In this document: positions 52,300 to 62,174 of the stretch, piece by piece | Numbering within the stretch: the first letter of the stretch is position 1 | How the letters are laid out: each line of letters begins with the position of its first letter | Notes under the pieces: model-generated | Seen by the model: the letters and a program-made list of their open reading frames with translations, nothing else | What the model was told of the DNA's origin: nothing | Database searches by the model: none | Made by a program: the position numbers and the translations under genes | Source of the DNA: Lachnospiraceae bacterium | Lineage (GTDB): Bacteria > Bacillota > Clostridia > Lachnospirales > Lachnospiraceae | Assembly (NCBI GenBank): GCA_910576385.1 | Contig: CAJTIR010000002.1 | Location: 124,001 to 188,000, forward strand | Reading direction: 5' to 3' | Length of the DNA stretch: 64,000 nt

Positions 52300-54531
52300 C
52301 TATAGTTTTATTTTTGCCAAGGCATCTGCAAACGCATTGTTTACTGGTTCTTTTGCCTCCTGTTTCATCTTATTCATATAACGGGAAACATCTTTTTTTG
52401 ATACCCCGCCTCCGCTCTCTTTTTTGCGCTTCTCAAAAGCAGACAATTTCTCGCGATAACCACAGGCACAGATAAATTTTCTCTGTTCTCCCTCTCCCAC
52501 CAGTTCCATTTTTTTATGACACTGCGGACAACGGGCATTTGTAACTTTAGATAATGTTTTACGATAACCGCATGCTCTGTCCTGGCACACCAGCATCCTG
52601 CCATTTTTATGGTTGACTTCAAGCATCAGCTTGCCGCACTGCGGACATTTCTTATTGGTAAGATTGTCATGACGGTATGTCTTAGAAGATACCTGAATAT
52701 CCTTTACAATATCGACCGTATAGGTTCGAATTTCTGCCTCAAAGTCCTTCTTTTTTGTCTTCCCCTTAGCAATATCAGAAAGCTCTTGTTCCCATCTTGC
52801 TGTAAGCTCTGGAGAAGTCAATCCTTGCGGCGCAAGCTCTAAAACCTGTCTGCCTTTGGAAGTCAGATGAATATATTGATCACGTTTCTCAATCATAAAA
52901 CTGTGAAATAATTTTTCTATAATATCTGCCCTGGTAGCAACTGTCCCTAAACCGCCAGTCTCTCCAAGCGTTTTTTTGAGTTTCTGATCTGAGCTTTCCA
53001 TATATTTTACCGGGTTTTCCATAGCCGCCAAAAGAGTTGCCTCTGTAAATGGCAATGGTGGTTTTGTTTTTCCTTCGATAATTTTTCCATCCGAAAATAA
53101 GATTTTATCCCCCTTGGAAAAATCAGGAATACTGCCTGTCATAATCTCCGCCGCAGAACCCTCTAAACCAGATTCTCTTGCATCGGATTCCTCCTCATCC
53201 TCTGTTAAAATACCAGATTCTTGCTGTAAAATTTTGATTTCCTGCCAGCCTGGTTTCTCTACAATTCTTCCTTTTAATGTAAACCGTTCTCCCTCACACA
53301 CTGCTGTCACTTCCGTCTGCTGATACTCACACGGCGGCATCAGCACTGCCAGGAATCTAGAAACCACAAGCTCGTAAATCTTACGCTCCCCATAATCCAA
53401 ATCTTTTAGATTTACTCCTTGCTCTGTGGGAATAATTGCATGATGGTCTGATACCTTCTTATCATCGACAAACGACTTGTTTCCTTTGATGGAAGTCTTC
53501 AACAGCTTACCGCAGATCGACGCATAGCTCCCGCCCCGACAGGCTCTTAACCGTTCTGGAATGGTCTCCACAATATCTGCTGTCAGATAACGGGAATCTG
53601 TTCTTGGATAAGTCAAAACTTTATGACGTTCATATAAATTCTGCATATAATCCAAAGTCTGCTTAGCAGAAAATCCAAACATCCGATTGGCATCCTGCTG
53701 TAAAGAGGTGAGATCATAGAGCCTTGGCGCATAAGATTTCTGTTGCTTTTTCCTGACCTCCTGTACCACTGCTGTACTGTTTGTCGCTTTTTCCAACGCC
53801 TTTTGGATTTCCTGCTTGGAAAATGTACTGCTGCTGTTTTGTGTTGATTTCCAACTCCAGTAAATGCCCTTGCCCTTCATCTTTAGACTATAATACACTT
53901 TTGGGGAAAAAGCTTTGATCTGTGCCTCGCGTTTGGCGATAATAGCGAGTGTCGGCGTCTGCACTCTGCCGCAGGAGAGCTGTGCATTATGTTTCACTGT
54001 CAGCGCACGTGTCGCATTTAATCCCACCAGCCAATCTGCTTCTGCGCGAGCCACCGCTGCCTCATACAATTTCTGATACTCGCGGGCATCTTTAAGACTG
54101 GAAAATCCCTGACGGATTGCCTTATCGGTGACAGAAGAAATCCACAACCGTTTCATCGGTTTTCTAACTCCGGATTTCTGAATAATCCACCGCGCCACCA
54201 GTTCCCCTTCCCTCCCTGCATCTGTGGCAATAATAATTTGCCCGATATCTTTGCGGTACATCTGAGATTTAACTGTCTGATACTGATGTCCAGTCTTCTT
54301 AATTACTTGAATTTCCAAGCGCTCTGGAAGCATGGGAAGGGTCTCCATCTTCCATTCCTTCCACTGATTGCCATAACTTTCCGGATCTGCAAGCTCTACA
54401 AGATGCCCAAGCGCCCAAGTCACCACATACTCTTTTCCCTCCAGATAACCATTGCCGCCCTGTTTACATCCCAGAACCCTGGCGATATCTCTGCCCACAC
54501 TGGGCTTTTCTGCAATTACTAATGACTTCAT
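52300..54531 (-). CDS. topB: DNA topoisomerase III
   Basis: A 743-residue type IA topoisomerase. The Toprim domain starts SLVIAEKPSVGRDIA and contains ATDAGREGELVAR. The active-site Tyr is in LTYPRTDSRYL, and the DNA-gating domain has FSAKQTLDYMQ. Unlike E. coli TopB, the C-terminus carries Topo_C zinc ribbons (CPQCGKLM ... CQDRACGY; CPQCHKKM ... CACGYREKL). It decatenates DNA via single-strand passage. Mobile elements also carry topB, but here the neighbours are chromosomal. Confidence 0.95.
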   Translation of the reverse strand: MKSLVIAEKPSVGRDIARVLGCKQGGNGYLEGKEYVVTWALGHLVELADPESYGNQWKEWKMETLPMLPERLEIQVIKKTGHQYQTVKSQMYRKDIGQIIIATDAGREGELVARWIIQKSGVRKPMKRLWISSVTDKAIRQGFSSLKDAREYQKLYEAAVARAEADWLVGLNATRALTVKHNAQLSCGRVQTPTLAIIAKREAQIKAFSPKVYYSLKMKGKGIYWSWKSTQNSSSTFSKQEIQKALEKATNSTAVVQEVRKKQQKSYAPRLYDLTSLQQDANRMFGFSAKQTLDYMQNLYERHKVLTYPRTDSRYLTADIVETIPERLRACRGGSYASICGKLLKTSIKGNKSFVDDKKVSDHHAIIPTEQGVNLKDLDYGERKIYELVVSRFLAVLMPPCEYQQTEVTAVCEGERFTLKGRIVEKPGWQEIKILQQESGILTEDEEESDARESGLEGSAAEIMTGSIPDFSKGDKILFSDGKIIEGKTKPPLPFTEATLLAAMENPVKYMESSDQKLKKTLGETGGLGTVATRADIIEKLFHSFMIEKRDQYIHLTSKGRQVLELAPQGLTSPELTARWEQELSDIAKGKTKKKDFEAEIRTYTVDIVKDIQVSSKTYRHDNLTNKKCPQCGKLMLEVNHKNGRMLVCQDRACGYRKTLSKVTNARCPQCHKKMELVGEGEQRKFICACGYREKLSAFEKRKKESGGGVSKKDVSRYMNKMKQEAKEPVNNAFADALAKIKL

Positions 54532-54581
54532 CTATTCCCCACACTTTCTCTCATTTTTATCCTATATGGCCTTACGATTGC

Positions 54582-55271
54582 TTAGATATTTCTGATTCCC
54601 CGACATCTAGGGAAATCACTGCAGCCATAAAACTGGCCGTAGATGCTGCTGCGCTTTACCATCTGAGCGCCACATTTTGGACACATCACTTCTGGCTCTG
54701 CCTGTAGCTTCTTTTCCTGAATTTTTCCCAATTCCTCATAACATTTCTGATTCATCACACAGTCAGCTAAAGCACGATGCGCGCCTGCCGTACTGATATG
54801 AAAATATGCCGCTACATCTGAAAGCTTGTGATGAGATAACTGCGGCAGACACTGCCTTGCCATAAAAAGTGTATCTATATAATTATTTTCCACTTCTTGC
54901 CCAAATAGACGCTCGGCGCCATCATAGACAAACTTTAAATCAAAGCTCTGAATGTTATGGCCCACCAAAATATCATTTCCCGCAAACTCCAAAAATCCTC
55001 TCAAAGCCTCGGCAAGCTTAGGTGCATCCTTTACCATCTGATCAGTAATACGGTTTACTGCTGTGGCTGCTGCTGGAATATGCATCTTGGGATTGACCAA
55101 TGTGGAATACTCCTCCACAACTTGATGCCCGCGCACCCGAATGGCAGAAATCTCCACAATTTGATCAATACTTGGACGCACACCAGTGGTTTCCAGATCA
55201 AATACCACATAATCACCCAGATACTGGTGCAAACGTTTTCCTTTGTTTCTTGTCACAGATATAATCCTCAT
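54582..55271 (-). CDS. DnaQ-like 3'-5' exonuclease with topoisomerase-type zinc ribbon
   Basis: A 229-residue DEDDh exonuclease: FDLETTGVRPSIDQIVEISA, LVGHNIQSFDLKFV and HRALADC supply the metal-binding Asp/Glu/His residues. Residues about 195-229 form a zinc ribbon of the Topo_C_Zn_Rpt type (CPKCGAQMV ... FYGCSDFPRCRG), like the one in the adjacent topB. It resembles the PolC exonuclease domain as a separate protein and may trim or proofread DNA. It is 50 bases upstream of topB. Confidence 0.9.
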   Translation of the reverse strand: MRIISVTRNKGKRLHQYLGDYVVFDLETTGVRPSIDQIVEISAIRVRGHQVVEEYSTLVNPKMHIPAAATAVNRITDQMVKDAPKLAEALRGFLEFAGNDILVGHNIQSFDLKFVYDGAERLFGQEVENNYIDTLFMARQCLPQLSHHKLSDVAAYFHISTAGAHRALADCVMNQKCYEELGKIQEKKLQAEPEVMCPKCGAQMVKRSSIYGQFYGCSDFPRCRGIRNI

Positions 55272-55318
55272 TTCTCTTATGATTTCACATTATAAAGGGC
55301 TTTGGAAACTTTTGCAAC

Positions 55319-57556
55319 CTATATCTCTTCTGGCTCCACAGCACTCAGCACATACAGACGAGACTCAAAATCTGTACACGGCGTCTGCCCTCTCTGCACC
55401 TCTCCGGCAGTACTATCTGTTGTGCAAAGCCCTAGATTCATCAGTTCATCCCCATAATGGCCAAAACCGTCTGCATTAATTTGATAACAAAATTCTGGCT
55501 CCAATCCTTCCAGACGCACTCTGGTAAATCGGCCATTCACCACATTCAACACACGGTACCATCCCACAATAGCCGTCTGTTTGTCCTCACCGACCACCAT
55601 CCAGGCCATCTCATTTTCCGCAAAAGGACTTTTAAGACGATAAAACTTGCCAAATTGCAGCAGCCTGCGGTATTGCTTCATAAATGCTATCTGAGTCTTA
55701 ACCTCTGCAATCTCCTCCTCTGTCAGCTTATTTAAATCCAACTCATATCCAAATGTTCCGAAATATGCCACATTTGCCCTGGTGTGTAAGGGCGTTTGAC
55801 GATATACTTGGTGATTTGGAACCATCGATACATGGGAACCAATGCTGCTGATTGGATAGCACAGGGAAGTGCCATACTGAATCTTCATGCGCTCCACCGC
55901 ATCCGTGTCATCACTGGCCCAGCCCTGCGGCGCATAATAGAGCATTCCAGGGTCAAAGCGTCCGCCGCCGCTGGCACAGGATTCAAATAAAACTTCTGGA
56001 AATTGCTGTGTCAAACGCTCATACAGGTTATAGACCCCGAGTATATAACGGTGATACACTTCTCCCTGACGCTCTGGGGGCAGATTGGAACTGAAACATT
56101 CTGTAATACTGCGATTCATATCCCATTTAACATAGGAAACCTTGGCCTGGCCGAGAATTTTTGCCATCATTTCATAGATGCAGTCCACAACTTCCCTGTT
56201 GGAAAAATCCAGTACATACTGATATCTGCCATGTGATTTTGCACGCCCAGGCACAGAAATCACCCACTCTGAATGCTGACGGTACAACTCAGAATCTTCA
56301 TTCACCATCTCTGGTTCAAACCACAATCCAAATTTAATTCCCATTTCCTCCATACGCTGTGCTATTCCAGCAATACCATTTGGCAAACGAGCCGGATTTG
56401 CAATCCAGTCTCCCAATCCAGCCTGGTCATTATTCCGCGCCCCAAACCAGCCATCATCCAGCACAAACAACTCTACGCCGCATTCTTTTGCCTTGTTTGC
56501 AATCATAAGCAGCTTTTCTTCCGTAAAATCAAAATAAGTCGCCTCCCAGTTATTGATTAGAATCGGACGTTCCCGATCACGCCAATAGCCTCTTGCCAGA
56601 CGTTTCTGGTACAGTCTGTGGAAAGTCTGGCTCATACCATTTAAACCTTGATCCGTATATATCATAACTGCTTCCGGCGTCTGAAAACACTCCTTTGGTT
56701 CTAATTTCCAGGAAAATGTATCAGGATGGATTCCAGCCAGCACTCTGGTGACATCATGCGCATCCACCTCTGCCTGCATCAGAAAATTGCCGCTGTAGAT
56801 CAAACTAAAACCGATCGCTTCCCCCTGATATTCTGTGGTCTCTGGACGTTTGAGCGCCAGAAAAGGATTGTGGTGATGCGATGAATTTCCCCGCATACTG
56901 CCAATCGCCTGGATCCCACTTGCCAGTTTATGTATCTCGATCTGACGCTCTCTTGACCAGGCGCCAGACAACTGCAGCCACTGATATTCACAATCCGGCA
57001 AATCCAGACAAAGACTGAGCGCCCGCTCAAGCTGCTGTACCTGTGTCCCCTCATTATGATAGCATATACTCCTGGCAATGATTCCACCCTCGGAAAAAAT
57101 CGTGTAAAACAGCTCTGCTCTGATTTTGGTGACAGGATCCAACAGATTAATCACCAGTGTGGATGCTTCGTCGTCATCCTCTGTATAAGTTGCTGGAAGG
57201 CCTGTCAATAAAGGTTTCCCAGGCTCCACATGATGGGAATGGTATTGAAAATCTGAGATCCGGCTGCCATTTTCCTGGCAAATCTCTACGGCTGGACTGC
57301 GATAATCTCCAGTCCCAAAAACCGGCAGTTCCTGTTTGATATGTTCCAGGGAAAATGCTTTATCTCCCATAAAGGTACACGAGGACATCGGGCGCGCCGC
57401 CAGTTCCAATAAATCTGACATCCCTTTTCTGTCATGAATCTTTTTCCCAAAATACAAATGGCCCAAATGACCATTTTGCAGTACCATCATCACATAACTG
57501 ATAGACTGATTATACAAATGAAATACTTTTGACTGTTGATGATATACAATATTCAA
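55319..57556 (-). CDS. Alpha-galactosidase, glycoside hydrolase family 36
   Basis: A 745-residue GH36 enzyme starting at TTG behind GGAGG. The beta-sandwich N-domain is followed by a barrel with FVLDDGWFGARNND, nucleophile Asp in YVKWDMNRS, acid/base region ASDDTDAVERMKIQYGTS, and a C-terminal beta-domain. It removes alpha-1,6-galactose from raffinose-family sugars or galactomannan. There is no signal peptide, so it is cytoplasmic. The AraC gene upstream and co-directional is its likely regulator. Confidence 0.95.
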   Translation of the reverse strand: MNIVYHQQSKVFHLYNQSISYVMMVLQNGHLGHLYFGKKIHDRKGMSDLLELAARPMSSCTFMGDKAFSLEHIKQELPVFGTGDYRSPAVEICQENGSRISDFQYHSHHVEPGKPLLTGLPATYTEDDDEASTLVINLLDPVTKIRAELFYTIFSEGGIIARSICYHNEGTQVQQLERALSLCLDLPDCEYQWLQLSGAWSRERQIEIHKLASGIQAIGSMRGNSSHHHNPFLALKRPETTEYQGEAIGFSLIYSGNFLMQAEVDAHDVTRVLAGIHPDTFSWKLEPKECFQTPEAVMIYTDQGLNGMSQTFHRLYQKRLARGYWRDRERPILINNWEATYFDFTEEKLLMIANKAKECGVELFVLDDGWFGARNNDQAGLGDWIANPARLPNGIAGIAQRMEEMGIKFGLWFEPEMVNEDSELYRQHSEWVISVPGRAKSHGRYQYVLDFSNREVVDCIYEMMAKILGQAKVSYVKWDMNRSITECFSSNLPPERQGEVYHRYILGVYNLYERLTQQFPEVLFESCASGGGRFDPGMLYYAPQGWASDDTDAVERMKIQYGTSLCYPISSIGSHVSMVPNHQVYRQTPLHTRANVAYFGTFGYELDLNKLTEEEIAEVKTQIAFMKQYRRLLQFGKFYRLKSPFAENEMAWMVVGEDKQTAIVGWYRVLNVVNGRFTRVRLEGLEPEFCYQINADGFGHYGDELMNLGLCTTDSTAGEVQRGQTPCTDFESRLYVLSAVEPEEI

Positions 57557-57686
57557 ATCTATTTCCTCCTCTGTCTGTTTCCGCTATTTTTCTCTAAGAA
57601 TCATGTTCATATACCTGGATTCTTTGATGGACTTATTATAAACACTTTCATCACGTATTGACAGAGTGTTTTGTATGAAAAAACAG

Positions 57687-58574
57687 TCAAAATGTTTCCA
57701 AAAGCTCCATCATCTCCCACTGTTGCTGCTCCAGCTTGTCCCGCTGGCTTCTGCGATACAACTTGCGGTAAAAACTGGGCGACTTCCCCATAAATTGTTT
57801 AAATGCTTTGGAAAATACCAACACGTCCTGATAGCCACAGGAGACGGCTACACATTCAATTGTCAGCTGTGTCAATTCCAAAAGCTCCCGCGCGCGCATG
57901 ATTCGCAGACGTGTCAAAAATTCTTTTGGCGATACCTTAAGATTTTCCTGAAACACCTTGTACAGATAACTGCGGCTGACACCTGTATGCTTTGCAATCT
58001 CTGTCACGCCAATCCCTTGGGAATAATTGTTGCGAATGAAATTGACTGCCTTCTTCACATAGATGCTTCCCTGAGTCTCTTCCACGACAGCACTCATTGG
58101 TACTTCTCTGGTAAGCACTGCAAAAAATTGATACAATAGACTCTGAAGATCATATTGATTCGTCTGGGAACCGCTATGATGCTTTAACATTTCACTGACA
58201 ATCCGTCTCAATTCCTCGCCATATTTACTTTGAAATATATGTTGATTGGCATTCAGCCCTAAATCCTCTAAAAATATTTCTGCCTGCATACCGGCAAACC
58301 CTACCCACAGATAGGTCCAAGGCTCCTTTTCATCTGCCTGATAAAAAATCAAAGTCTCTGGTTCGATCAAAAATCCCTGCCCCTGCTGCAGCATATATTT
58401 GCGGTCTCCCACTTGATAACTTCCTTTTCCAGACAAGATATAATGCAGAATATAATTCGGACGGATTGCTGGTCCAAAGCTGTGAGATGGTTCACATTCA
58501 GATACCCCGCAAAAGCACAGATACAGATCCTGAAATTTAGAATTCGTAAGCTGTAAAATATAAGCGTCTTCCAT
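57687..58574 (-). CDS. AraC-family regulator, probably of the alpha-galactosidase
   Basis: A 295-residue regulator from the ATG at 58574 behind GGGAGGG. The N-terminal cupin sensor (FGPAIRPNYILHYILSGKGS) is followed by a C-terminal double HTH (GVTEIAKHTGVSRSYLYKVF and VAVSCGYQDVLVFSKAFKQF). This resembles MsmR/RafR-type activators beside GH36 genes. It lies 130 bases upstream of the alpha-galactosidase. Confidence 0.9.
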   Translation of the reverse strand: MEDAYILQLTNSKFQDLYLCFCGVSECEPSHSFGPAIRPNYILHYILSGKGSYQVGDRKYMLQQGQGFLIEPETLIFYQADEKEPWTYLWVGFAGMQAEIFLEDLGLNANQHIFQSKYGEELRRIVSEMLKHHSGSQTNQYDLQSLLYQFFAVLTREVPMSAVVEETQGSIYVKKAVNFIRNNYSQGIGVTEIAKHTGVSRSYLYKVFQENLKVSPKEFLTRLRIMRARELLELTQLTIECVAVSCGYQDVLVFSKAFKQFMGKSPSFYRKLYRRSQRDKLEQQQWEMMELLETF

Positions 58575-58676
58575 AGTCGTTCCCTCCCTTACAACACATG
58601 GGCAAATCAAATCGGCTGCCCTGTATATAATTGTTATTTATATTACTAGGAAATCCAAAGGAATTTCCTATAAAAT

Positions 58677-58718
58677 AGACAGAGGTTCCTCCCCATCCGC
58701 TGGAGCAAACCTCTGTCT
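58677..58718. terminator. Terminator hairpin downstream of glyA
   Basis: AGACAGAGGTT (58677-58687) and AACCTCTGTCT (58708-58718) form a perfect 11-bp stem, followed on the minus strand by ATTTTAT. A smaller hairpin (CTCCTGC/GCAGGA) lies between it and glyA. Confidence 0.75.
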
Positions 58719-58805
58719 TATTATATCCTCTGCGTCATTTTGGCGGAGACTCCTGCTTTGCAGGATTCTTTATTCTTTCTTACTTGTGCAAGAACACGCG
58801 TCTTC

Positions 58806-60041
58806 TTACAGCGGATGCTGATCTGTCAGCTCCTTTACCATGGCGCGCACTTCCTCAGATGCCGCTTCCCCCTCTTTGATCATCTTGGCGATACACTCTG
58901 CCACCTTGTCCATATCTGCCTCGGTAAATCCCCTGGAGGTAATTGCAGGAGTACCAAGACGAACCCCACTGGTCACAAATGGAGATTTTGGATCGTTGGG
59001 AATTGTATTCTTATTACAGGTAATATTTACGGAATCTAATAATTTCTCTACTGCCTTTCCGGTCAGCTCAAAAGGTGTCAAATCTACAAGCATTAAATGG
59101 TTGTCCGTTCCCCCAGACACCAGCTTAATTCCTCGGTCTGTCAATCCTTTTGCCAAAGCTTGGGCATTCTTGGCAATGTTATTCTGATACTCTTTAAAGC
59201 TATCCTCCAAAGCTTCCTTGAAGCACACTGCCTTGGCAGCAATCACATGCATCAGAGGACCGCCCTGTATTCCTGGGAACACTGCTTTGTTAAAATTAAA
59301 CTTGTCCGCCATTTCCTGATTTGCCAAAATCATGCCGCCTCTTGGCCCGCGCAGGGTCTTGTGCGTGGTAGTGGTGACAACATGTGCATGTGGGAATGGG
59401 CTAGGATGGATGCCTGCTGCCACAAGTCCAGCGATATGTGCCATATCTACCATCAGATATGCTCCTGCTTCGTCTGCAATCTCACGGAATTTCTTAAAGT
59501 CAATGATTCTGGCATAGGCGCTTGCCCCTGCAATAATCATCTTTGGCTTACAATCCAGGGCAATCTCTCTGACCTTATCATAATCAATAAATCCTTCGTC
59601 ATTGACGCCATACGGCACAATCTTAAAATAAGAGCCTGAGAAATTGACTGGACTTCCGTGTGTCAGATGTCCGCCGTGGTCCAGATTCATTCCCATCACA
59701 GTATCTCCTGGCTCTAACATCGCAAACTGAACCGCCATATTTGCCTGGGCGCCAGAATGAGGCTGTACATTGGCATAGTCGCAGCCAAACAATTCTTTGG
59801 CACGCTCAATGGCCAGATTCTCCACCACATCCACACATTCACAGCCGCCATAATAACGCTTTCCTGGATAACCTTCTGCATACTTATTGGTCATGGGACT
59901 TCCCATCGCTGCCATAACAGCCTTGCTGACCCAGTTCTCAGATGCAATCAGCTCAATATGACTGTTCTGTCTCTCCATCTCCGCTGTGATCGCATCCGCC
60001 ACCTGTGGGTCTACAATTTTCACTTCCTCAAATGAATACAT
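58806..60041 (-). CDS. glyA: Serine hydroxymethyltransferase
   Basis: A 411-residue PLP enzyme interconverting serine and glycine with tetrahydrofolate. The PLP-binding Lys is in [16 protein letters not shown] near residue 230; other signatures are [32 protein letters not shown] and PHSGAQAN. The length is normal. It has its own promoter and a hairpin-containing leader. Confidence 0.97.
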   Translation of the reverse strand: MYSFEEVKIVDPQVADAITAEMERQNSHIELIASENWVSKAVMAAMGSPMTNKYAEGYPGKRYYGGCECVDVVENLAIERAKELFGCDYANVQPHSGAQANMAVQFAMLEPGDTVMGMNLDHGGHLTHGSPVNFSGSYFKIVPYGVNDEGFIDYDKVREIALDCKPKMIIAGASAYARIIDFKKFREIADEAGAYLMVDMAHIAGLVAAGIHPSPFPHAHVVTTTTHKTLRGPRGGMILANQEMADKFNFNKAVFPGIQGGPLMHVIAAKAVCFKEALEDSFKEYQNNIAKNAQALAKGLTDRGIKLVSGGTDNHLMLVDLTPFELTGKAVEKLLDSVNITCNKNTIPNDPKSPFVTSGVRLGTPAITSRGFTEADMDKVAECIAKMIKEGEAASEEVRAMVKELTDQHPL

Positions 60042-60104
60042 TTTCTTCTTCCTTTCTGTATCTTAACTCAATTAAAAATTTGTTGATTTTTAACGATATT
60101 CACA

Positions 60105-60163
60105 ACTATTCAGAACTCCATGACAGCATGGCTGGCAGATCTGCTGTTTTGGCTCTGAATAGT
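60105..60163. repeat. 59-bp relative of the leuA-flanking repeats, in the glyA leader
   Basis: ACTATTCAGA (60105-60114) pairs with TCTGAATAGT (60154-60163), with inner pairing of CAGCATGGC with GCTGT-type arms. It shares the terminal ACTATTCAGAAC motif with the 174-bp repeats. It is transcribed in the glyA 5' leader. Confidence 0.6.
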
Positions 60164-60173
60164 ATCTATTTTA

Positions 60174-60202
60174 ATCATATTATTTTATATTTTGAAAGTC
60201 AA
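60174..60202 (-). promoter_or_regulatory. glyA promoter
   Basis: TTGACT (60202-60197) and TATGAT (60179-60174) with a 17-base spacer on the minus strand. Confidence 0.75.
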
Positions 60203-60203
60203 T

Positions 60204-60243
60204 AAAAAAACTCTCTAACGCCTGATTTTATACTTTTTAGAGC
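60204..60243 (-). terminator. Terminator of the DUF368 gene
   Basis: CTCTAA (60243-60238 on the minus strand) pairs with TTAGAG, followed by a run of seven T. Confidence 0.65.
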
Positions 60244-60253
60244 CTTGATTTTC

Positions 60254-61102
60254 TTATTCTTCCCCAAGATTTAGAGCAATAATAACTCCCACCACAAGAG
60301 CAGCAACACCTGAAATAATTGTGAAAATGGTGATTGCGCCGAAACTGTTCATCACAAGAATTGCCACTGGAGAGGCCACAATCAGGCCGATAATCGCCCA
60401 ATATGCATATTCTGGAAATCTGTCAAAAATCACCTCAATGATTTTGGCGATGGCAAAAATTCCAATCACGACGCCAATTCCAAACGGAACCAGTACCTTA
60501 CAGCCTTCTAAAATGCCTGGCATATTAAAATGAATCAGATTGTCAATAAAATTATTGATCTCGCTGAGCACAGGATTATAATAACCCATCAGCATCAGCA
60601 TCATCGAGCCGCTGACACCAGGGATTACCATTGTGGCAGAAGCTACAATCCCCACTCCAAAGAGCTTTACTATATTGACCAGGTTAAAGCTTAAATCTGC
60701 TGCCGCGCCTTCCTGTTCCCCAACCAACGCCAGTCCTGCCACGAGACCAAAAAACAATAGAAAAGCCAGAATATGTCCTGCGCGTATCGTTTTACCTTTC
60801 ACTTTTTTACCAATTGCCGGAAGTCCCCCAATAATCAAACCGATAAATAACAGGTTCGTCTGAAAAGGCACTTTTGCAAACATATACTCAATAATCCGTG
60901 CCAAAACTACAATGCCCAAAAGCATTCCAATCACAATCGGAATTAAAATCTTCATACTTTTCTTAAATTCAGAAAACAGATGTGTCGCCGCATGGATCAT
61001 CTTATCATAGACTCCCATAGAGACCGCCATAGTGCCGCCGCTGACGCCAGGAATAATATTTGCTACCCCCATCACGACGCCCTTCAAAATCATTTTTATC
61101 AT
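60254..61102 (-). CDS. DUF368/PopT-family polyprenyl-phosphate transporter
   Basis: A 282-residue membrane protein with about eight hydrophobic segments and the two family repeats NIIPGVSGGTMAVSMGVYD and VIPGVSGSMMLMLMGYYNP. DUF368 members (PopT) were shown to recycle undecaprenyl phosphate across the membrane for wall synthesis. It overlaps the stop of hisC by four bases, suggesting co-transcription with the aminotransferases. Lipid-carrier transport is inferred from family. Confidence 0.9.
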   Translation of the reverse strand: MIKMILKGVVMGVANIIPGVSGGTMAVSMGVYDKMIHAATHLFSEFKKSMKILIPIVIGMLLGIVVLARIIEYMFAKVPFQTNLLFIGLIIGGLPAIGKKVKGKTIRAGHILAFLLFFGLVAGLALVGEQEGAAADLSFNLVNIVKLFGVGIVASATMVIPGVSGSMMLMLMGYYNPVLSEINNFIDNLIHFNMPGILEGCKVLVPFGIGVVIGIFAIAKIIEVIFDRFPEYAYWAIIGLIVASPVAILVMNSFGAITIFTIISGVAALVVGVIIALNLGEE

Positions 61103-62163
61103 AGATTCTCTCCTAAATACTGTTCTAGAAATGAAATTAATGTCTTCATTTCCTGATCCGTGCCAATGGAAATCCGCAGATAATTGTCAATTCTAGGTTT
61201 TGCAAAGTAACGCACATAAATTCCCTCTGCCTTTAATGCCTCAAATAAATCTCTGGCTGCACAGTTTGGATGACTGGCAAAAATAAAATTGCTTTGGGAA
61301 TCTTTAAAAACAAAACCAAGCTTCTTTAACTGTTTTTGGGTCCATTCTCTTGTATTAATCACTTTCTGCAAAGTCTGCCGAAAATATACCTCATCTTTCA
61401 CTGCTTTCACGCCCATTGCAATGGTAACAGTGTCCATCGTATAGGAATTAAAGGAATATTTGGCATCATTTAAATATTTAATCAGTTTCTGATTTCCCAA
61501 TGCATAACCGATGCGCATACCAGCAAGGCTCCTGGACTTCGAAAAGGTCTGCACCACCAAAAGATTGTCATATTTGGGCAGCAGACTGAATGCAGACTTC
61601 CCGCCAAAATCAATATATGCTTCATCTATGATAACAATAACCTCAGGATTACCAGCGATGATTTGTTCTAACTCTTCCAGCTCCTTCCAAATTCCTGTGG
61701 GGGCATTGGGATTGGCAATTACAATCCCGCCGCAGTCCTTAAGATAATCTTCGGTGCGTATCTGAAATTTTTCATCCAACGGCTGGCGCTGATAAGGAAT
61801 GCGAAAAAGTTCTGCCCAGACATCATAAAAAGAATAGGTGATGTCTGAAAATAAAACTGGCTTCTGACTGTTAAAAAACGTCAGGAAACTCATTGCCAGC
61901 ACATCATCTGAGCCCACTCCCACAAAAACCTGCTCTTTTTGCAGACCATGATATTCTGCAAGCGCACTGACAAGATCATCCGCTGTCGGATCTGGATATT
62001 TCCGCAGCCCTTGTACATCCATTTCCCTTAAAACCTCAGCCACACCAGGCGCAGGAGGATAAGGATTTTCATTGGTGTTTAATTTTATGATATCAGAACG
62101 ATTTGGCTGTTCTCCTGGTGTATAAGGGACAACCTTCCTTACATTTTCTTCCCAAACTGCCAT
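61099..62163 (-). CDS. hisC: Histidinol-phosphate aminotransferase
   Basis: A class I/II PLP aminotransferase, 354 residues from the ATG at 62163 behind GAGGGGAG. Signatures: NENPYPPAP, GSDDVLAM, NPNAPTG, DEAYIDFGG and the PLP-Lys motif TFSKSRSLAGMRIGYA, with C-terminal Arg in RISIGT. It transfers an amino group to imidazole-acetol phosphate in histidine synthesis. No other his genes are nearby, so a broader role with aromatic amino acids is possible. Confidence 0.88.
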   Translation of the reverse strand: MAVWEENVRKVVPYTPGEQPNRSDIIKLNTNENPYPPAPGVAEVLREMDVQGLRKYPDPTADDLVSALAEYHGLQKEQVFVGVGSDDVLAMSFLTFFNSQKPVLFSDITYSFYDVWAELFRIPYQRQPLDEKFQIRTEDYLKDCGGIVIANPNAPTGIWKELEELEQIIAGNPEVIVIIDEAYIDFGGKSAFSLLPKYDNLLVVQTFSKSRSLAGMRIGYALGNQKLIKYLNDAKYSFNSYTMDTVTIAMGVKAVKDEVYFRQTLQKVINTREWTQKQLKKLGFVFKDSQSNFIFASHPNCAARDLFEALKAEGIYVRYFAKPRIDNYLRISIGTDQEMKTLISFLEQYLGENL

Positions 62164-62174
62164 AAGTTCTCCCC

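Noticed and set aside
52300-54531. topB as a marker of another conjugative element
   Set aside because: No transfer genes, recombinase or att-like repeats flank it, and its composition matches the neighbouring host genes.
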